From positions 179,131-243,130 of the forward strand of contig JAIWWG010000057.1 in the NCBI GenBank assembly GCA_025435555.1: a DNA stretch of 64,000 nt. The letters run 5' to 3'. This stretch comes from Chytriomyces cf. hyalinus JEL632. Taxonomy: Eukaryota > Chytridiomycota > Chytridiomycetes > Chytridiales > Chytriomycetaceae. A program made the position numbers and the translations under genes. The notes beneath the pieces are model-generated. The model saw only the letters and a list, made by a program, of their open reading frames with translations. It was not told the DNA's origin and made no database searches. This document shows, one piece after another, positions 22,395-33,076 of this stretch. The stretch's first letter is position 1. Every line of letters starts with the position of its first letter.

Positions 22395-24132
22395 CTAAAC
22401 ATCCAACTGCATCCGCATTCTTTCAATTTCCTCATTCAGCTGAATTTGCTTTGCCTTCAGCGCTTCTTCACGCTCACTGCATCGATATTTGAGAGAGAAT
22501 ATATTCAGAAACCAGACAGCGTCAAGATTGCACAACCCACCGCAGCTGCTGCTCCTTTTCACGAATTTTGAGAACGAAATTGGACTTGAGCTCGTCCTCT
22601 TTGCGCTGCATTTCGGCTTTTGCATTCAATTGCGCGCCTTCGACTTGCTGGTCGTAGATTTCGTCTGAGGCAATGATGGATTCAGGACGACCAACTACAC
22701 TTCCACGGATTTTGGAAGAGCGGAAGAGTGCGTAATGGATCGTGTGGGTGGTTTCAATCAGGTCTTGCAGGTTGGTGCTAGAATTGGACAATGAATAAAA
22801 CTGCCTTGCATCTTTTGAAGAAGTAAAAACTCACCGAATCACCATGTCCCGCAAAAACACAAAGTCGTTGTGTTTAGGGTTCTCAACTTCAACAGCACCC
22901 CAGCGGTACATGCGTCCACGCACTTTTTTGCCCCCTTCAGCTTCAATGAACTCGTCACTTCCAATCACAGCAAAAGGCATGTGCTTTTCGATTTCAGCAA
23001 CGGTTTCACGCTCATCTGAGTGAAATGTTGGGTACACGCGAATGTCGTTACGTTGAAAGTCCTTCAAGATCTGCAAACAAAAGCCATTGAGTCGCTGAGT
23101 GATGTGCATCAAGCTGCAAGACCGTACCATCTTCTTGAAGGCGGAGGATTCATCAAACATGAGCGCATCTGCCTTTCCAATCACAGGAATAATGTTCACT
23201 TTTGTGCACAGGCGCTGCATGAATTCAATGTCCAAGTCACGGAGACTTCGCAAAGAGATAACATGTTAATAAGAACTTTTTTGTTTTACCAGCGCATTGC
23301 TCACCCGTTTCCTGTGGGCGGAATAAAGTACAAGAGGGCATGGACACGTGTGTCAATAATGTCTTTTCGCATTTCGTCGCTACGTTCGCATTCGTGGTAC
23401 TTTGTGTATTGCGACTCAATGTAATCGGACACAGGCTGGAAGCTGAGTCATACAACGCATGAGCGGCAGTTCGATCGTTGTCAAGGACATTAAAAAAAAA
23501 AAAAGCAAGCAGCTGCTCAACTCGTCTTGGCGGTTCAGCTTGTCTCCGAATCCGGGCGTGTCGATGACGGTCAGATGCAAAATAACGCCGTCCTCAATCA
23601 GTTCTGTATATTACGCCAATTTCACCACGGCTTAGCAAACATCGATAGGCATACACTTGATGCCAGGAACAAACCGTAAGTTTGAGGTCTGATATCGACA
23701 GTTGCAGTTTGGGAAAGAGGGGCTCTGGGAGCATCTTCGGACGAGAGAGGTGCGTTGAAGAGAGAGTTGAGGAAGGTGGTCTTTCCAAGCCCCGAGTCGC
23801 CTTCATGTTTGATTTGATGAGCAAACAGGTTTTTGCACCAAAGACACATTTCGCAGGTTACCTACGACCATGAGGTTGAAAACGTATGGCTTGCGCTTCG
23901 ATCTGCGCACTCGCTGGGCAGGGAGGTGGCCGATGCCGAGAGGCTCACTTAGGCGCACGGGCTGCGAGCGTGGCAGCTTCCAGGCTCCACTGTCGGGGAA
24001 GCGGCCGCGGAACTGTAGGGCGTGTTCCTGAGAGAGAGAAAGGGCGAGGCAGAGAGAGGGGAGGGATCATCGGTTAGCCGGTTCAGGCATTCGGATTTGC
24101 ATAATCGAGAGGGCAGAGCGCACCAGTGGCAT
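22395..24132 (-). CDS. Septin
   Basis: Exons 24027-23862, 23800-23675, 23603-23522, 23442-23305, 23245-23128, 23070-22835, 22777-22541 and 22476-22395, with a tentative 9-nt first exon 24132-24124 (ATG CCA CTG), total 397 aa. Septins are filament-forming GTPases of the cell cortex and septum. Seen: polybasic RVRRSKRKPYVFNLMVV, P-loop GDSGLGKTT, G3 DTPGFGDKLNRQD, G4 GKADAL, and the septin unique element (RMYRWGAVEVENPKHNDFVF, then LRDMVI). A C-terminal coiled coil follows (KIREKEQQLR...EEIERMRMQLDV). G4 reads GKAD where most septins have AKAD. The start exon is the weak point. Confidence 0.93.
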
Positions 24133-24542
24133 ATTTCAACGTCAAATTGAATTTCTAAATTTTAGCACCCAACAACTCCATTCCATGAACATCGACCAAA
24201 CATTTGCTCGAGTAATACAGGTGCACACGCTGCGCTGCATCATTTTCTTTTGAATGCGTCTGCGCCGTGTCAGAATTTTGCTTCACAAAGTGCCACAAAG
24301 TGGCTGTTTGCCGTATCCATCCTCCAGCATGATCCCATCACCTGTTGCGGTGTTTTAATGGCAACTGTGCACTATTCGGAGCAGCTGTTGTTTGCAATTC
24401 TCAGCGGCTTTGTTGTCGCAGAATATTGAGGAATGTGGGAAAACGCATTGTGAACCGAACACACCTCAACAGAAGAATAAATTCAGTTTGCCCAAATGGT
24501 GCTAATATCGTGTTATATATATTGAAAAGTTGAAAAGTATGT
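24133..24542. promoter_or_regulatory. Upstream region of septin gene and tRNA-Lys
   Basis: No open frame or RNA structure of note besides the flanking genes. The sequence just before the tRNA is A/T-rich (TATATATTGAAAAGTTGAA). Confidence 0.4.
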
Positions 24543-24615
24543 GCCTGGCTAGCTCAATCGGTAGAGCGTCAGACTCTTAATCTGAAGGCTGTGGGTTCGA
24601 CCCCCACGTTGGGCG
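24543..24615 (+). tRNA. tRNA-Lys(CUU)
   Basis: A 73-nt cloverleaf without intron. Acceptor GCCTGGC pairs with GTTGGGC using G-U pairs, anticodon stem TCAGA/TCTGA encloses loop CTCTTAA with anticodon CTT, and the T-arm loop is TTCGACC. Identical over its full length to the copy at 35289. Confidence 0.97.
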
Positions 24616-25167
24616 CACTTTTGCATTAGATTCGGTTTTGCTGTGGAGTTTAGACGCACCGCGAACCTCCGGTGGGCAATAAAAGGACTTCTCAAAGGAG
24701 AAACAATGCCAGCCTTCATGCGCATTGAGAATTCTGATTGACGCGTAAGAGAAAGTAAAGGCAGTTTTCTCACATATTGACCGCACAGTTCGGTTGTGCT
24801 GTGAACAGTGAACACAAACGCGGAAAAAAGGTGAATTTGGACAGTGCTCGATGCCAAGCCCAACGAGAAAGGCCGAGAGCGGGAGATCCGTTCATTCGCT
24901 ACTCATGTTTGGTTGCAACCGAATAAAGATTTACGCGGCAATCTTTGGCAATGCGCCTTGGGCAAATTCCTGTGCTTGATGGATTTTTCAACTCTGGTCG
25001 TTGTCCTCAGTCAGCAGACAGTTCAAACTCAACCTCCTGACGAGTTCCATCCGTGCGAACATTGCAGCTGGCAGATTTCATGAAGTTGGAGCCGACGCTG
25101 CAGGAGACAATGAGCCAGAATGCAGCCTATATTTATTACCAATCAAAATAACTCAAAATATATCACC
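24616..25167. promoter_or_regulatory. Spacer between tRNA-Lys and MscL gene
   Basis: Several short open frames without recognisable content. The 3' half should hold the MscL promoter. Nothing else seen. Confidence 0.35.
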
Positions 25168-26316
25168 ATGACCAGCAACTCCCCGTCAGAAGACACTCCA
25201 ATCGCCTATTCGAAACCACCGAAACTGAGACCCTCGAAATCGATGTCACCTCATTCCATCCGCTCCTCTCTGCCGGACCTCTCGCGCATCATTCCGCTTC
25301 AGGCGAGCAGCCCGTGGTTCAAGTTTAAGCTGTTTGTTCTGCAGTCAAAGGTACTCGAGAGCGGCGTCGGAGTTGTTCTCGGGAAGGCGTTTCAGGAGTT
25401 TGTGCGGAGCTTCTTGAACGACTTGCTGTAGGGTGTTTTTTTTTTATCCTTCTGTTGCGTGTGATGAAGGTTTCGAGATTTCTCAGTTGGCTGACTCGAA
25501 TGCTTCTTCAGGGCTCCTCCGATTCTGTATTTCGTATGCACGTATCGCCTTTTTTCGCAGCTTGGCGATAAGGAATGGCACTAACGTTCTTGATTCTTTC
25601 CAGCCGATAAAGCGCCGTTCCGAGTGAGCGAGCAAGTTTCCAACCGGTTTCTCTGCCTGAGCTAACCTGCGCATTTTTTTTATCCCTGGATCAGTTTATT
25701 GTTATTAAGCAAGGACGAACAAAGCAGAAGCGGTATCGAACAGTGGAAGAAGCTGCTTTCGATGGTGCGAAAATACGCCGTTTTATCAGGATATCGAAAC
25801 TGGCGCAATTCTCAAAATCTCGTTTCGGTTTTTTTTTTTTTTTTTTTTTTGTGATTCAGGCGCGCTGACGATCAATTACGGACGATTCGGACACAGCTGC
25901 GTCAACTTTTTTGTCGTGGGTTTGAGTGTGTACTATTTCCTGAACGGTAAAACATCTTTTATGCCCCCGCAACTTTTGCTTCCCATTACTAAAAATGGCT
26001 GTGCTTTTATATGGCCCAAAGTGATCAAGACCTTTTTCCAATCGCAACTGGAACACTCGCGAAAATGTCCATTTTGCATAAGCGATATACCCGTCGGTGC
26101 GTGTGCCTGTCGATGCCCTGCTGGGCTTTGTGTTCTCTCTATCCCTCTCTATTACTTACTTTCTTGACCCGTCTCTCAATTGCTGAAACAGAGGCGACAC
26201 GCTGCTCCCAGTGTACCTCCCACGTTGATCCTGTGACGCCAAAAGAGCGGACGTCCACATCTTGGAGAGACGCAAAGAAGGCTTCCAGCGATGCACAGCA
26301 GACGAACAAAGAATAA
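25168..26316 (+). CDS. MscL-family mechanosensitive channel
   Basis: Exons 25168-25427, 25512-25533 (3' end uncertain), 25695-25764, 25860-25946, 26022-26096 and 26192-26316. TM1 region: SKVLESGVGVVLGKAFQEFV then RSFLNDLLAPPIL, the bacterial-type MscL pattern. TM2 region: ALTINYGRFGHSCVNFFVVG then LSVYYFLNVIKTFF. Between them lies FIVIKQGRTKQKRYRTVEEA. The C-terminus carries a zinc-ribbon-like CPFC...CSQC pair, as in many non-enterobacterial MscL proteins. The channel opens under membrane tension on osmotic down-shock. With the chosen splice of 25534-25694 the periplasmic-type loop is short. A further mini-exon may be missed, because the frame after LYF continues only to a stop. Confidence 0.82.
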
Positions 26317-27101
26317 ATTTAAAAATCCAAAGTTGGATTGCTTTGGTTTTCCCAGCCCGTCATGCACTCCATGCAGGACTACGCGATTCATTGAAAGCAA
26401 ATTTTTACAGAGGGTATCTTGCAACTCTCACCGAAAGCAAAACAGTCTGAGGTGGCCTCGAAAAGCTTCCGTTCAAAGAAACCCAAATATATCGACCGGA
26501 AGGAAAAGTCTGTTTCTGTAAGAACGGATGCTGCTGTGGAGTTGGATGAGAAAACATGAACAACCCTCCTTTTTGCGTCGGAACTTCTACTCGCGATGGC
26601 GCCGGTTCGTCGCTTCTGTCAAACGATCGATTGCGGTGCATACTACCAAAACCCCAAAAGCTCAATACCAGCCAGTAACGTACTTTGTAAAGCGTAAAAG
26701 ATGCTTCAGACTGAAAACTGGAGCAGGGAATTCAAGCGAGTTTGGAAAATAGCGAATAGTGTGATTGTTGTTTTATTTCTGCTTTGGAAGGCATGAGAGA
26801 CTTTTCACCTCAACCAGTCGGATTTTCTTGTTCTGGTTTCAAAGGTAACTCGCTGAGAAGCCGGTTGAATGCCACTTTCCCAGCAGTGTATGTATGTGTA
26901 TCAAGAGCTTGGTGGACTCTGATTTTTTTGGAAATTTCTGTTGAGGAGGCACGGTTAATGGCCTTCCGAAGGTTAACTCATTGTAAAAATGTATTCGTTG
27001 CAAAATATTGCCAGCAACACTGTGTTCATGGACTGAGGGGGAGGAGTTGGGAAACAGCGGGATTTGCACGAAACGTTAAAAAAGAGATTTTCGTCGACAG
27101 A
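26317..27101. promoter_or_regulatory. Spacer upstream of GPCR-like gene
   Basis: The plus-strand frame of the receptor is open back to 26784, but that extension lacks protein-like composition and is treated as noncoding. Other short open frames are unconvincing. Confidence 0.35.
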
Positions 27102-28976
27102 ATGGGAATGCTAGCGTACAGCCAGGCGCTATGCTTTATGGCAGCCCTTTCCGTGCTGTTGAACCTCCTTACGATCGTGTGCTTCTCGTGCAGCGCAAGG
27201 AACCTAACAGCAAAGACGCTCGTGACAATGACTCTTGTCGCCGCCAACGCCCTCTTTGCCCTGCCGTTGCTGGCAGCGCCGGTTGTTGGCGAGAGTCAAA
27301 TCGCGTGTTCAGTCCAAGCAGCTGTAGTGCTGTTTGGGATCCTCTTGCAACAGGTCATCAGTGTCGGCCTGGCGTACGTGCGGTTTCTGATTCTAGTCAA
27401 GAAACAAAAAGTGACTGTCCCATGGGCCATACGCTTCATCATACTTGCCGTGCTTTCATCTCTGGCAGTCACTGGCATTCCAATTGGGATCTTTAACAAT
27501 GAAACGAACCTGCTCAGTATCCGCCCCAGCTACGCGTTCTGCTCCTTGGACTGGCGCGCCCACTCTGCCGCACAACTTTTTTTTCTGATTCCATCGGAAC
27601 TTCTCTTTGTCACGGCTCTGTTCTGGATCCCGTACGGCTACTCACGGATCTGCAACGTTGTGACTGCCACGTTTTCTCAGCTGGACCTGAGCCAGAGCCA
27701 CGTCATCCAAACAAACGAATCAGGCGTGTTCCAGCCAGAACTCAGTCGTCGAGAAAGCGTGCAACACTCGGCGCGAGGACAGGGCGCCACCACGAGACGT
27801 CAGAGTATGCTGCTGGGGTCCATAACAACGCCGGCCGTGACTGTTGCGGGCGATTCTTCCGGCGCCAACGCGTTTGGGTCAACCACAAAAGAAAATTTTC
27901 CAAGCTTGCAACGGCGCCGGTCGATTTCAAATGCGGGGTATACTGGTGGGCCTTTGATTGATCGCAGGCGACGCATGAGTGCCCAGATTTCAGCAACGAT
28001 CCAGCTTCCTGAGGTGAAAGAGATGAGGGAGGGAGGTGCTTCTTTGAAGCGGAATTCGGCCTTGTTACATTCAAGCCCGGCGAGGCTGCTCAAGATGGAC
28101 TTTTCCGTGTCCAAGGAAAGCATCATTACCATCGATAAGGTGCATGTCAGTCAGAGGTCTCTCCACCCACTGAGAACGGAGCGCAGCCATCAGACGATAT
28201 CAAAGTCGCGGGATCTTCAGAGTCCAGCCGAAAACGCGCCGGATCAACATCGGGACACTGAATCCCAGTCGGCCTACGCACGCGAGAGCACGCTTGAAGT
28301 AGAGACTTCCACTGCCGCTAAAAGCTTCAAAAGCTTGAACCAGTCCATGGTCTCTGTGGCAGAGAGCTTTACCAGAAGTGGTTTGAAATCTCCCGCAAAG
28401 AGTCTTGTGTCCATTGCCCAAGAAGCTTCCTTTTCTCAGTCGGGAATTCTTCCTCCGATCCCAGCCCAAGTCACAAGCCCCGGAGCGTCGCTCGCTGGCC
28501 TGGGCTCGCTGGGTCCGAGCCTCGCACGATCGTCCATGAACCCAACTCCCAAAACTCGCACGCACGAACGCCCCCGTAAAACATCGCTCGAACGCGTAAA
28601 AAGTTTTCTATCGCAGAAACCGTCATTTCTCACCGACCGGAATACAGAAGCTTGTGTCACTGAAAATGCGAAACGCCAAAAAGTAGTTTGGACTCAAAGT
28701 TTCCTGATTGTCCTGGCATACGTGCTGGGGTGGACGCCGTACTTTGTCCTTCTCATGTACGAGACCGCGTCAGGAGAATCCGCGCCGCCGGCGTTTGATT
28801 TTGTCAGCATGTTTGCGATCGTGGGGTGGGGGGCTGTGAATCCTGTGCTTGTGTGGTTGTTTGATCCTGAGATTCGTTCGACCGTTTCAAAGAGTCTTGC
28901 TGCGGTGATGCTTGCTCGGCCTTCGCTGAGTCGGAAAGGCGGCGGCGGCACGCGTCGAGCATTGTCTTTAAAGTAA
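27102..28976 (+). CDS. Class-A GPCR-like receptor with very long third loop
   Basis: Intronless, 624 aa from MGMLAYSQAL. Seven hydrophobic helices can be placed: five in residues about 5-190 and two near 535-600. Class-A hallmarks are present in place: a Cys just before TM3 (ESQIACSVQ) and one in ECL2 (AFCSLDW) for the usual disulfide, AYVRF at the DRY position, VLGWTPYF at the CWxP position of TM6, and NPVLVWLFDPEIR at the NPxxY position of TM7. The third intracellular loop spans about 340 residues and is Ser/Arg-rich with many basophilic sites (RRQSM, RRRSIS, RRESV). The ligand is unknown. An upstream extension to 26784 is possible but unlikely. Confidence 0.78.
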   Translation: MGMLAYSQALCFMAALSVLLNLLTIVCFSCSARNLTAKTLVTMTLVAANALFALPLLAAPVVGESQIACSVQAAVVLFGILLQQVISVGLAYVRFLILVKKQKVTVPWAIRFIILAVLSSLAVTGIPIGIFNNETNLLSIRPSYAFCSLDWRAHSAAQLFFLIPSELLFVTALFWIPYGYSRICNVVTATFSQLDLSQSHVIQTNESGVFQPELSRRESVQHSARGQGATTRRQSMLLGSITTPAVTVAGDSSGANAFGSTTKENFPSLQRRRSISNAGYTGGPLIDRRRRMSAQISATIQLPEVKEMREGGASLKRNSALLHSSPARLLKMDFSVSKESIITIDKVHVSQRSLHPLRTERSHQTISKSRDLQSPAENAPDQHRDTESQSAYARESTLEVETSTAAKSFKSLNQSMVSVAESFTRSGLKSPAKSLVSIAQEASFSQSGILPPIPAQVTSPGASLAGLGSLGPSLARSSMNPTPKTRTHERPRKTSLERVKSFLSQKPSFLTDRNTEACVTENAKRQKVVWTQSFLIVLAYVLGWTPYFVLLMYETASGESAPPAFDFVSMFAIVGWGAVNPVLVWLFDPEIRSTVSKSLAAVMLARPSLSRKGGGGTRRALSLK

Positions 28977-29330
28977 ATAAAGTAAAGTAAATAAAGTAAA
29001 TAAATAGTTGAATACACTTTATTTCACAGGTCACACGAACGAAGCTGCCGCTTTCTTTTTTAATCAAACCCATTCTTGCCAAGACTCCTTCCGTCTGCAC
29101 TAGCCAGCACTGCACCCACTTCTGCACCTGTTTTAGCACTGGCATGCGTCTCTTCTCTGCACTTTGCAGTGTACAGACACACTGGACAGAGTGCCGTTGT
29201 GTCTGCACATTGCGGCCAAGTCGCAACAAACCCTAACAAGAAACCCTAACATGATTAAATAGAAGGTGGCGTTAAATGGGATTTAAAATGCGACAACGGA
29301 TCAATCCACGAAAAAGTCAATTCAGAAACG
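28977..29330. promoter_or_regulatory. Spacer with AT-rich repeat and two telobox motifs
   Basis: Begins with an irregular TAAATAAAG repeat (28974-29006), likely the receptor transcript's polyadenylation zone. Two AAACCCTAA motifs at 29228-29236 and 29241-29249 lie about 90 bp before the next start codon. Confidence 0.5.
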
Positions 29331-30459
29331 ATGGGCGCTATGTGGTCCAAGTGGGTCGACCAAGGCCCTGAGCCCGTGTTTGTGCCGGAGGAAGACAGGA
29401 ACCCAGACATTCTGTACACCAAAGAAGGTAGCCAGACTGTCCTGTGTCCGGATGAATGGGATGCCTAACACCTCCCCCTGACTCCCTCCCTTCCCTTCCC
29501 CACCCCTTCCCCCCACCCTTCCAGGTTACGAAGTCACCGGCAAACTCACTCGCAACACAACCATCATCAAGGCCGGTCTCCTTGTGCTGCTCATTCTGCT
29601 GTGCAGTTGGACCGCCCAATTTGTAAGCAACCCATCTCCATCAACCCATTGACCCAGTTCTCACAACCCACTTCCCCACAAACACACACACATCCACAGG
29701 TTGCCTTTGCGCTTCCACACTGGCGTGGAGACCGATACCACACTGGTGGTCTATTCCAAGTGTGCGGCACCCAGGACCTGCTGTATGTCCCCTCCAACCG
29801 CTCCCTCGTCGCCAATCCAAACACAACCCGCCCATACTCTTGCCAGCCCATCGGAGACTATGTTGATACCTTCAAGACTTGGGTTTGTCTCCCTGGACTG
29901 CAGGACAATGAGTTCTGTCAGCAAGCCGACCACGCCTTGCACCAATTGTACATTTCTAGATGGTAACGTTGCTGCTGAAGCCCTTTTTGTACAATCCACC
30001 TCCCGTTTAACTCCTCCTCTCTCTCTCTCTCTGAAACTCAGGTTCCAAGCCTTGACAACGATTCTGGACATGTTCTTTGGCTTCACCACTGTTGCCTTCA
30101 TGTTCTGGCCAGACCGTGAACCCAAAAAGTCTATGCGTAACGGATGGATTGCATTGATTGGAATCATTCTCGCGCCATGGTTCTGCCTGATTGACTTGTT
30201 TCTGCAAAACAGTTACTGGGACATGATTGGTGTGGGATACTTTGACAGAGACGCACGCAACTTTTTGCACGGCGCTTCTCAGGCTTCCATTATCACTTCA
30301 TCGCTGGATTTGGTTGTGCAGTTTGCCTTCTTGCAGTGGGCTGTCAACAGGCATGGATGGCGGTTCATCCCACCTCCTGCCGGTGCAGCCAGTGTGGATG
30401 GAGACGGTCAGTTCCTGGGGCCCACTCGCGGTGTCAGAACCAAGAAGAACATGACCTAA
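29331..30459 (+). CDS. Four-TM membrane protein, family not recognised
   Basis: Exons 29331-29427, 29525-29622, 29700-29962 and 30042-30459 give 291 aa. Helices: IIKAGLLVLLILLCSWTAQF near residue 50; ILDMFFGFTTVAFMFW; GWIALIGIILAPWFCLIDLF; and ASIITSSLDLVVQFAFLQWA. A loop of about 90 residues between the first two carries four to five cysteines and one NRS glycosylation site, so it is probably extracytoplasmic. The cytosolic tail ends KKNMT. The topology recalls claudin/SUR7-type tetraspan proteins, but no diagnostic motif was found and no function is proposed. Confidence 0.75.
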
Positions 30460-30586
30460 GCGCGTAACTTTTTTTTATGTGAATGGGGGATGGATTTGAA
30501 GGGTCGCAAAATGGCTGATAATAAATGGGATTTTAAAAAAAAAAAAATTCAAGGAATTATATTTAACGCTGTTCTGAACACACCAC

Positions 30587-31525
30587 ATGTCCTCCACAGC
30601 CCAATCCCCGCAGTCCCAGCCTGGCATCGTACGACTGCCGCTCTCGTTATCCCAGCCACTGTTCGAACCCGACTCCGAGTCGGAAGAATGGGAAAACATT
30701 CTCCGCATCAAAGTCGAACTGAATTCCGTCTCTGCGCAGATATTTGTTGAAGACTCGCTCGTTACATGGAACCTGTTTGTCGCAAAGGTAAGAGAGGTCT
30801 CTCTCCCACTCGTTTCCTCCATGTCCCACAAAAACGCTCAGCAACACTGTTGTTGTTCCACATTTTGGTTTCAATTTACATGTGCCACCCTTGAACTCCA
30901 ACCTCATTTTTTTTGACAGGTGACGGACCTCTACCGACTCCCCACAAACTGCGAAATCGCCGCATCCTACTCAACCAGCGACGATAACGACGCAACCCGT
31001 GTCCACATCCACACGGACGCCCATCTCTCGGCCCTTCGAACGCTCAACCCAATCCCACGACTCTCCATCCACCTGCTGAACAACACCGATTCCCCAACAC
31101 TTAGTAGCAGCATCACCGATACCCTTCCTTCGAAATTAAGCCGCATTGATTCGGAACCTGTTTCTGTGGCGAGTTTGTTGCTGGATTTGGAGGAACGCGT
31201 GGACAGTGCGCAGCGCGGCGTGGAGAATCATGGACAGATTCCAGACACAGTAGAGGCGGATACCATGGAGTTTGGAGGGTTGAATGCAACGTTGGATGAG
31301 CGGCGAGCACCTGTGCCTGCACTACACTTGAAACAGCCGAGTTTTTTAGACGAGAGCGAAAGTGTCTCCAAAACACCAATCTTGGAGTCAAAAGATGAAT
31401 CTGTGTGGAGGAATTCTAGGCGAAACAAGGAGCAAGATGATGACGAAAAGAAAGGGCCGCGCGGGTTTGAGGAGGTTCTGTTTGCCGTTGTGATTGCGCT
31501 GTTTGCTTGGTGGATGCTACGGTGA
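30587..31525 (+). CDS. PB1-like, tail-anchored membrane protein
   Basis: Exons 30587-30787 and 30920-31525 give 268 aa. Residues about 38-115 look like a PB1-type fold (ILRIKVELNSVSAQIFVEDS, TWNLFVAK|VTDLYRLP, IHTDAHLSALRTL), though the acidic OPCA motif is weak (SDDNDATRVHIHTD). The middle is Ser-rich and acidic. The last 20 residues form a hydrophobic helix (EEVLFAVVIALFAWWMLR) at the extreme C-terminus, which predicts tail anchoring with the rest in the cytosol. The intron sits at the same place (after FVAK) as in the PB1 gene at 37115. Confidence 0.68.
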
Positions 31526-31997
31526 AAAGAAACAAAAAACACTGGGATGGGGGACATGTTTTTGAGGGGAGGGGGATTATTACATTTGCTATGATGAGTT
31601 TTTTTCTTGTATGTTGACTGTGTAAATGCACAAGAAAAATTCCAACACCCATGGCTGCACCACTTTGGAGCGGGGTGCCCCTTAAAGGCAACGCGACAGC
31701 CGGTAAAAGCGCCTAACTGTATAATTGTATCAACAAAATGCATCATTCAACCACACACCCACTGCCGCGTCAACTCTCAGCTTCTGCTCCCAAGACATTG
31801 GGAACTGGGCTTGGGAGAACACTCACGCGAGCAGCGCAGGTTCAAATCTCAGCGGTCCCACCAAAAAATAAGCGGCGCGTGAGGAGCCAAAACCAGCCAC
31901 ACCAAATAAATCAGGGATTAAATCGCTCAAAATGGAATGAGGATAAAAAAACGCGTTGTTTCATTCGCAGAAAAACCCCAATAGAAAACAACGGAAT
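31526..31997. promoter_or_regulatory. Spacer upstream of the Cys-rich protein gene
   Basis: No gene recognised. Short plus-strand frames overlap but lack motifs. It should hold the promoter of the gene at 31998. Confidence 0.35.
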
Positions 31998-32630
31998 ATG
32001 AAAGCCTTCTCTGTCCTTGTCGCTGCTACCCTTGCTCCCTTCGTTTTGGCCGCCGAGGCTCCCGACAAGTACATTTCCTGTGTTGACGATTCTGCCTGCG
32101 GAAAAGACCAGTGTATTCATCAGGAAAGTTACCAAGGCCGTTGTCAACCCGTTCCCACAGCTTCCAATGGCAACTGCGTCAACAACTCGACCTGCGCCGA
32201 TGGCTTGAGCTGTGTGTACGACTTCACACCCGTGACGGTCCCAATTATGCTCGGCAACTGCTGGAAAAGAGTCTACGCGCCCATTGACGGCGAATGCGGA
32301 GACCCGATCCAGGCCGCGTACAACCGGACCCTCTGCGACAAGGGCCTCAAGTGCATCCGCAGCAACCCTAGAGACGGTCTGTGGAAGGGCCTGTGCAAGG
32401 CCACCGACGAAGGTTTGGCCAAGTTGGGAGAACCTTGCGACAATGTGGTCCAAATTGATGGGTACCACTGCGGCAAAGGGTTGAGCTGTGACGCCGGCAA
32501 GTGCATCGTAGCTGGCTCCAATGCTACCACCTCTGCCGTCTTCTCCACAGCTGGAATTTACGACAAGAAGGCTTCGGGAAGTGCTGCTGTAGCTGGATTC
32601 TTTGGCCTCATTGCCGCCTTGTGGATGTAA
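31998..32630 (+). CDS. Secreted Cys-rich protein, probable GPI anchor
   Basis: Intronless, 210 aa. Signal peptide MKAFSVLVAATLAPFVLAAE, then about 16 cysteines in a regular pattern (CVDDSACGKDQC, CVNNSTCADGLSC, CDKGLKC, CGKGLSCDAGKC). At least four N-x-S/T sites are present. The C-terminus (GSAAVAGFFGLIAALWM after a small-residue stretch KKASGS) has the form of a GPI-attachment signal. Probably a cell-surface protein. The CxxDxxC repeats resemble those in the ectodomain of the NIPA-type protein at 17627. Family not recognised. Confidence 0.8.
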   Translation: MKAFSVLVAATLAPFVLAAEAPDKYISCVDDSACGKDQCIHQESYQGRCQPVPTASNGNCVNNSTCADGLSCVYDFTPVTVPIMLGNCWKRVYAPIDGECGDPIQAAYNRTLCDKGLKCIRSNPRDGLWKGLCKATDEGLAKLGEPCDNVVQIDGYHCGKGLSCDAGKCIVAGSNATTSAVFSTAGIYDKKASGSAAVAGFFGLIAALWM

Positions 32631-33076
32631 GGGGCATCCGGTGTGAAAGTGCTTGTTTCAACCATTTATCTCATTCAAATGAAAAGTACGCGACTCTGAG
32701 ACTCTGCCTAGTTGTGCCTCTTTCAAGTGCAGAACGCGATTGGATTCTCCAGTGCTGATATTCTTGTTGAAACTCGGTTGGAATAAAAATCAAGAAAAAA
32801 TAGGAATCGCTCAAAAAAAATTTCTTCACAAGGAGTCTACCCAACAATCCTTGCTGCTGCACAGTTTAACCAACCATGGATATCATATACACCCCGACAT
32901 AGCACCGAACCACTACCTCTAAAACGGGAGTTGGAGCTACCAGTAACGACCAAACATTGGTTGAACAACGGTAAAAAAACGAACAACTTGAGCAATTCAA
33001 TAAAAAGGTTAAGCTAGTTTATGACAAGTCGTTTGAAATTAGGCGGTACCATCTCTTATATCCCCCTCCGCCTCCC
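32631..33076. other. Convergent 3' spacer
   Basis: A/T-rich, no gene recognised, between the Cys-rich gene and the UPF0658-type gene, which converge. Confidence 0.4.

Noticed and set aside
24549-24863. Minus-strand open frames over the tRNA-Lys gene
   Set aside because: They contain the reverse complement of the tRNA and have no protein character.
26784-27101. 106-residue N-terminal extension of the GPCR-like protein
   Set aside because: Open by chance; composition is not protein-like and it would put a long hydrophilic segment before TM1 without a signal. The ATG at 27102 is preferred.
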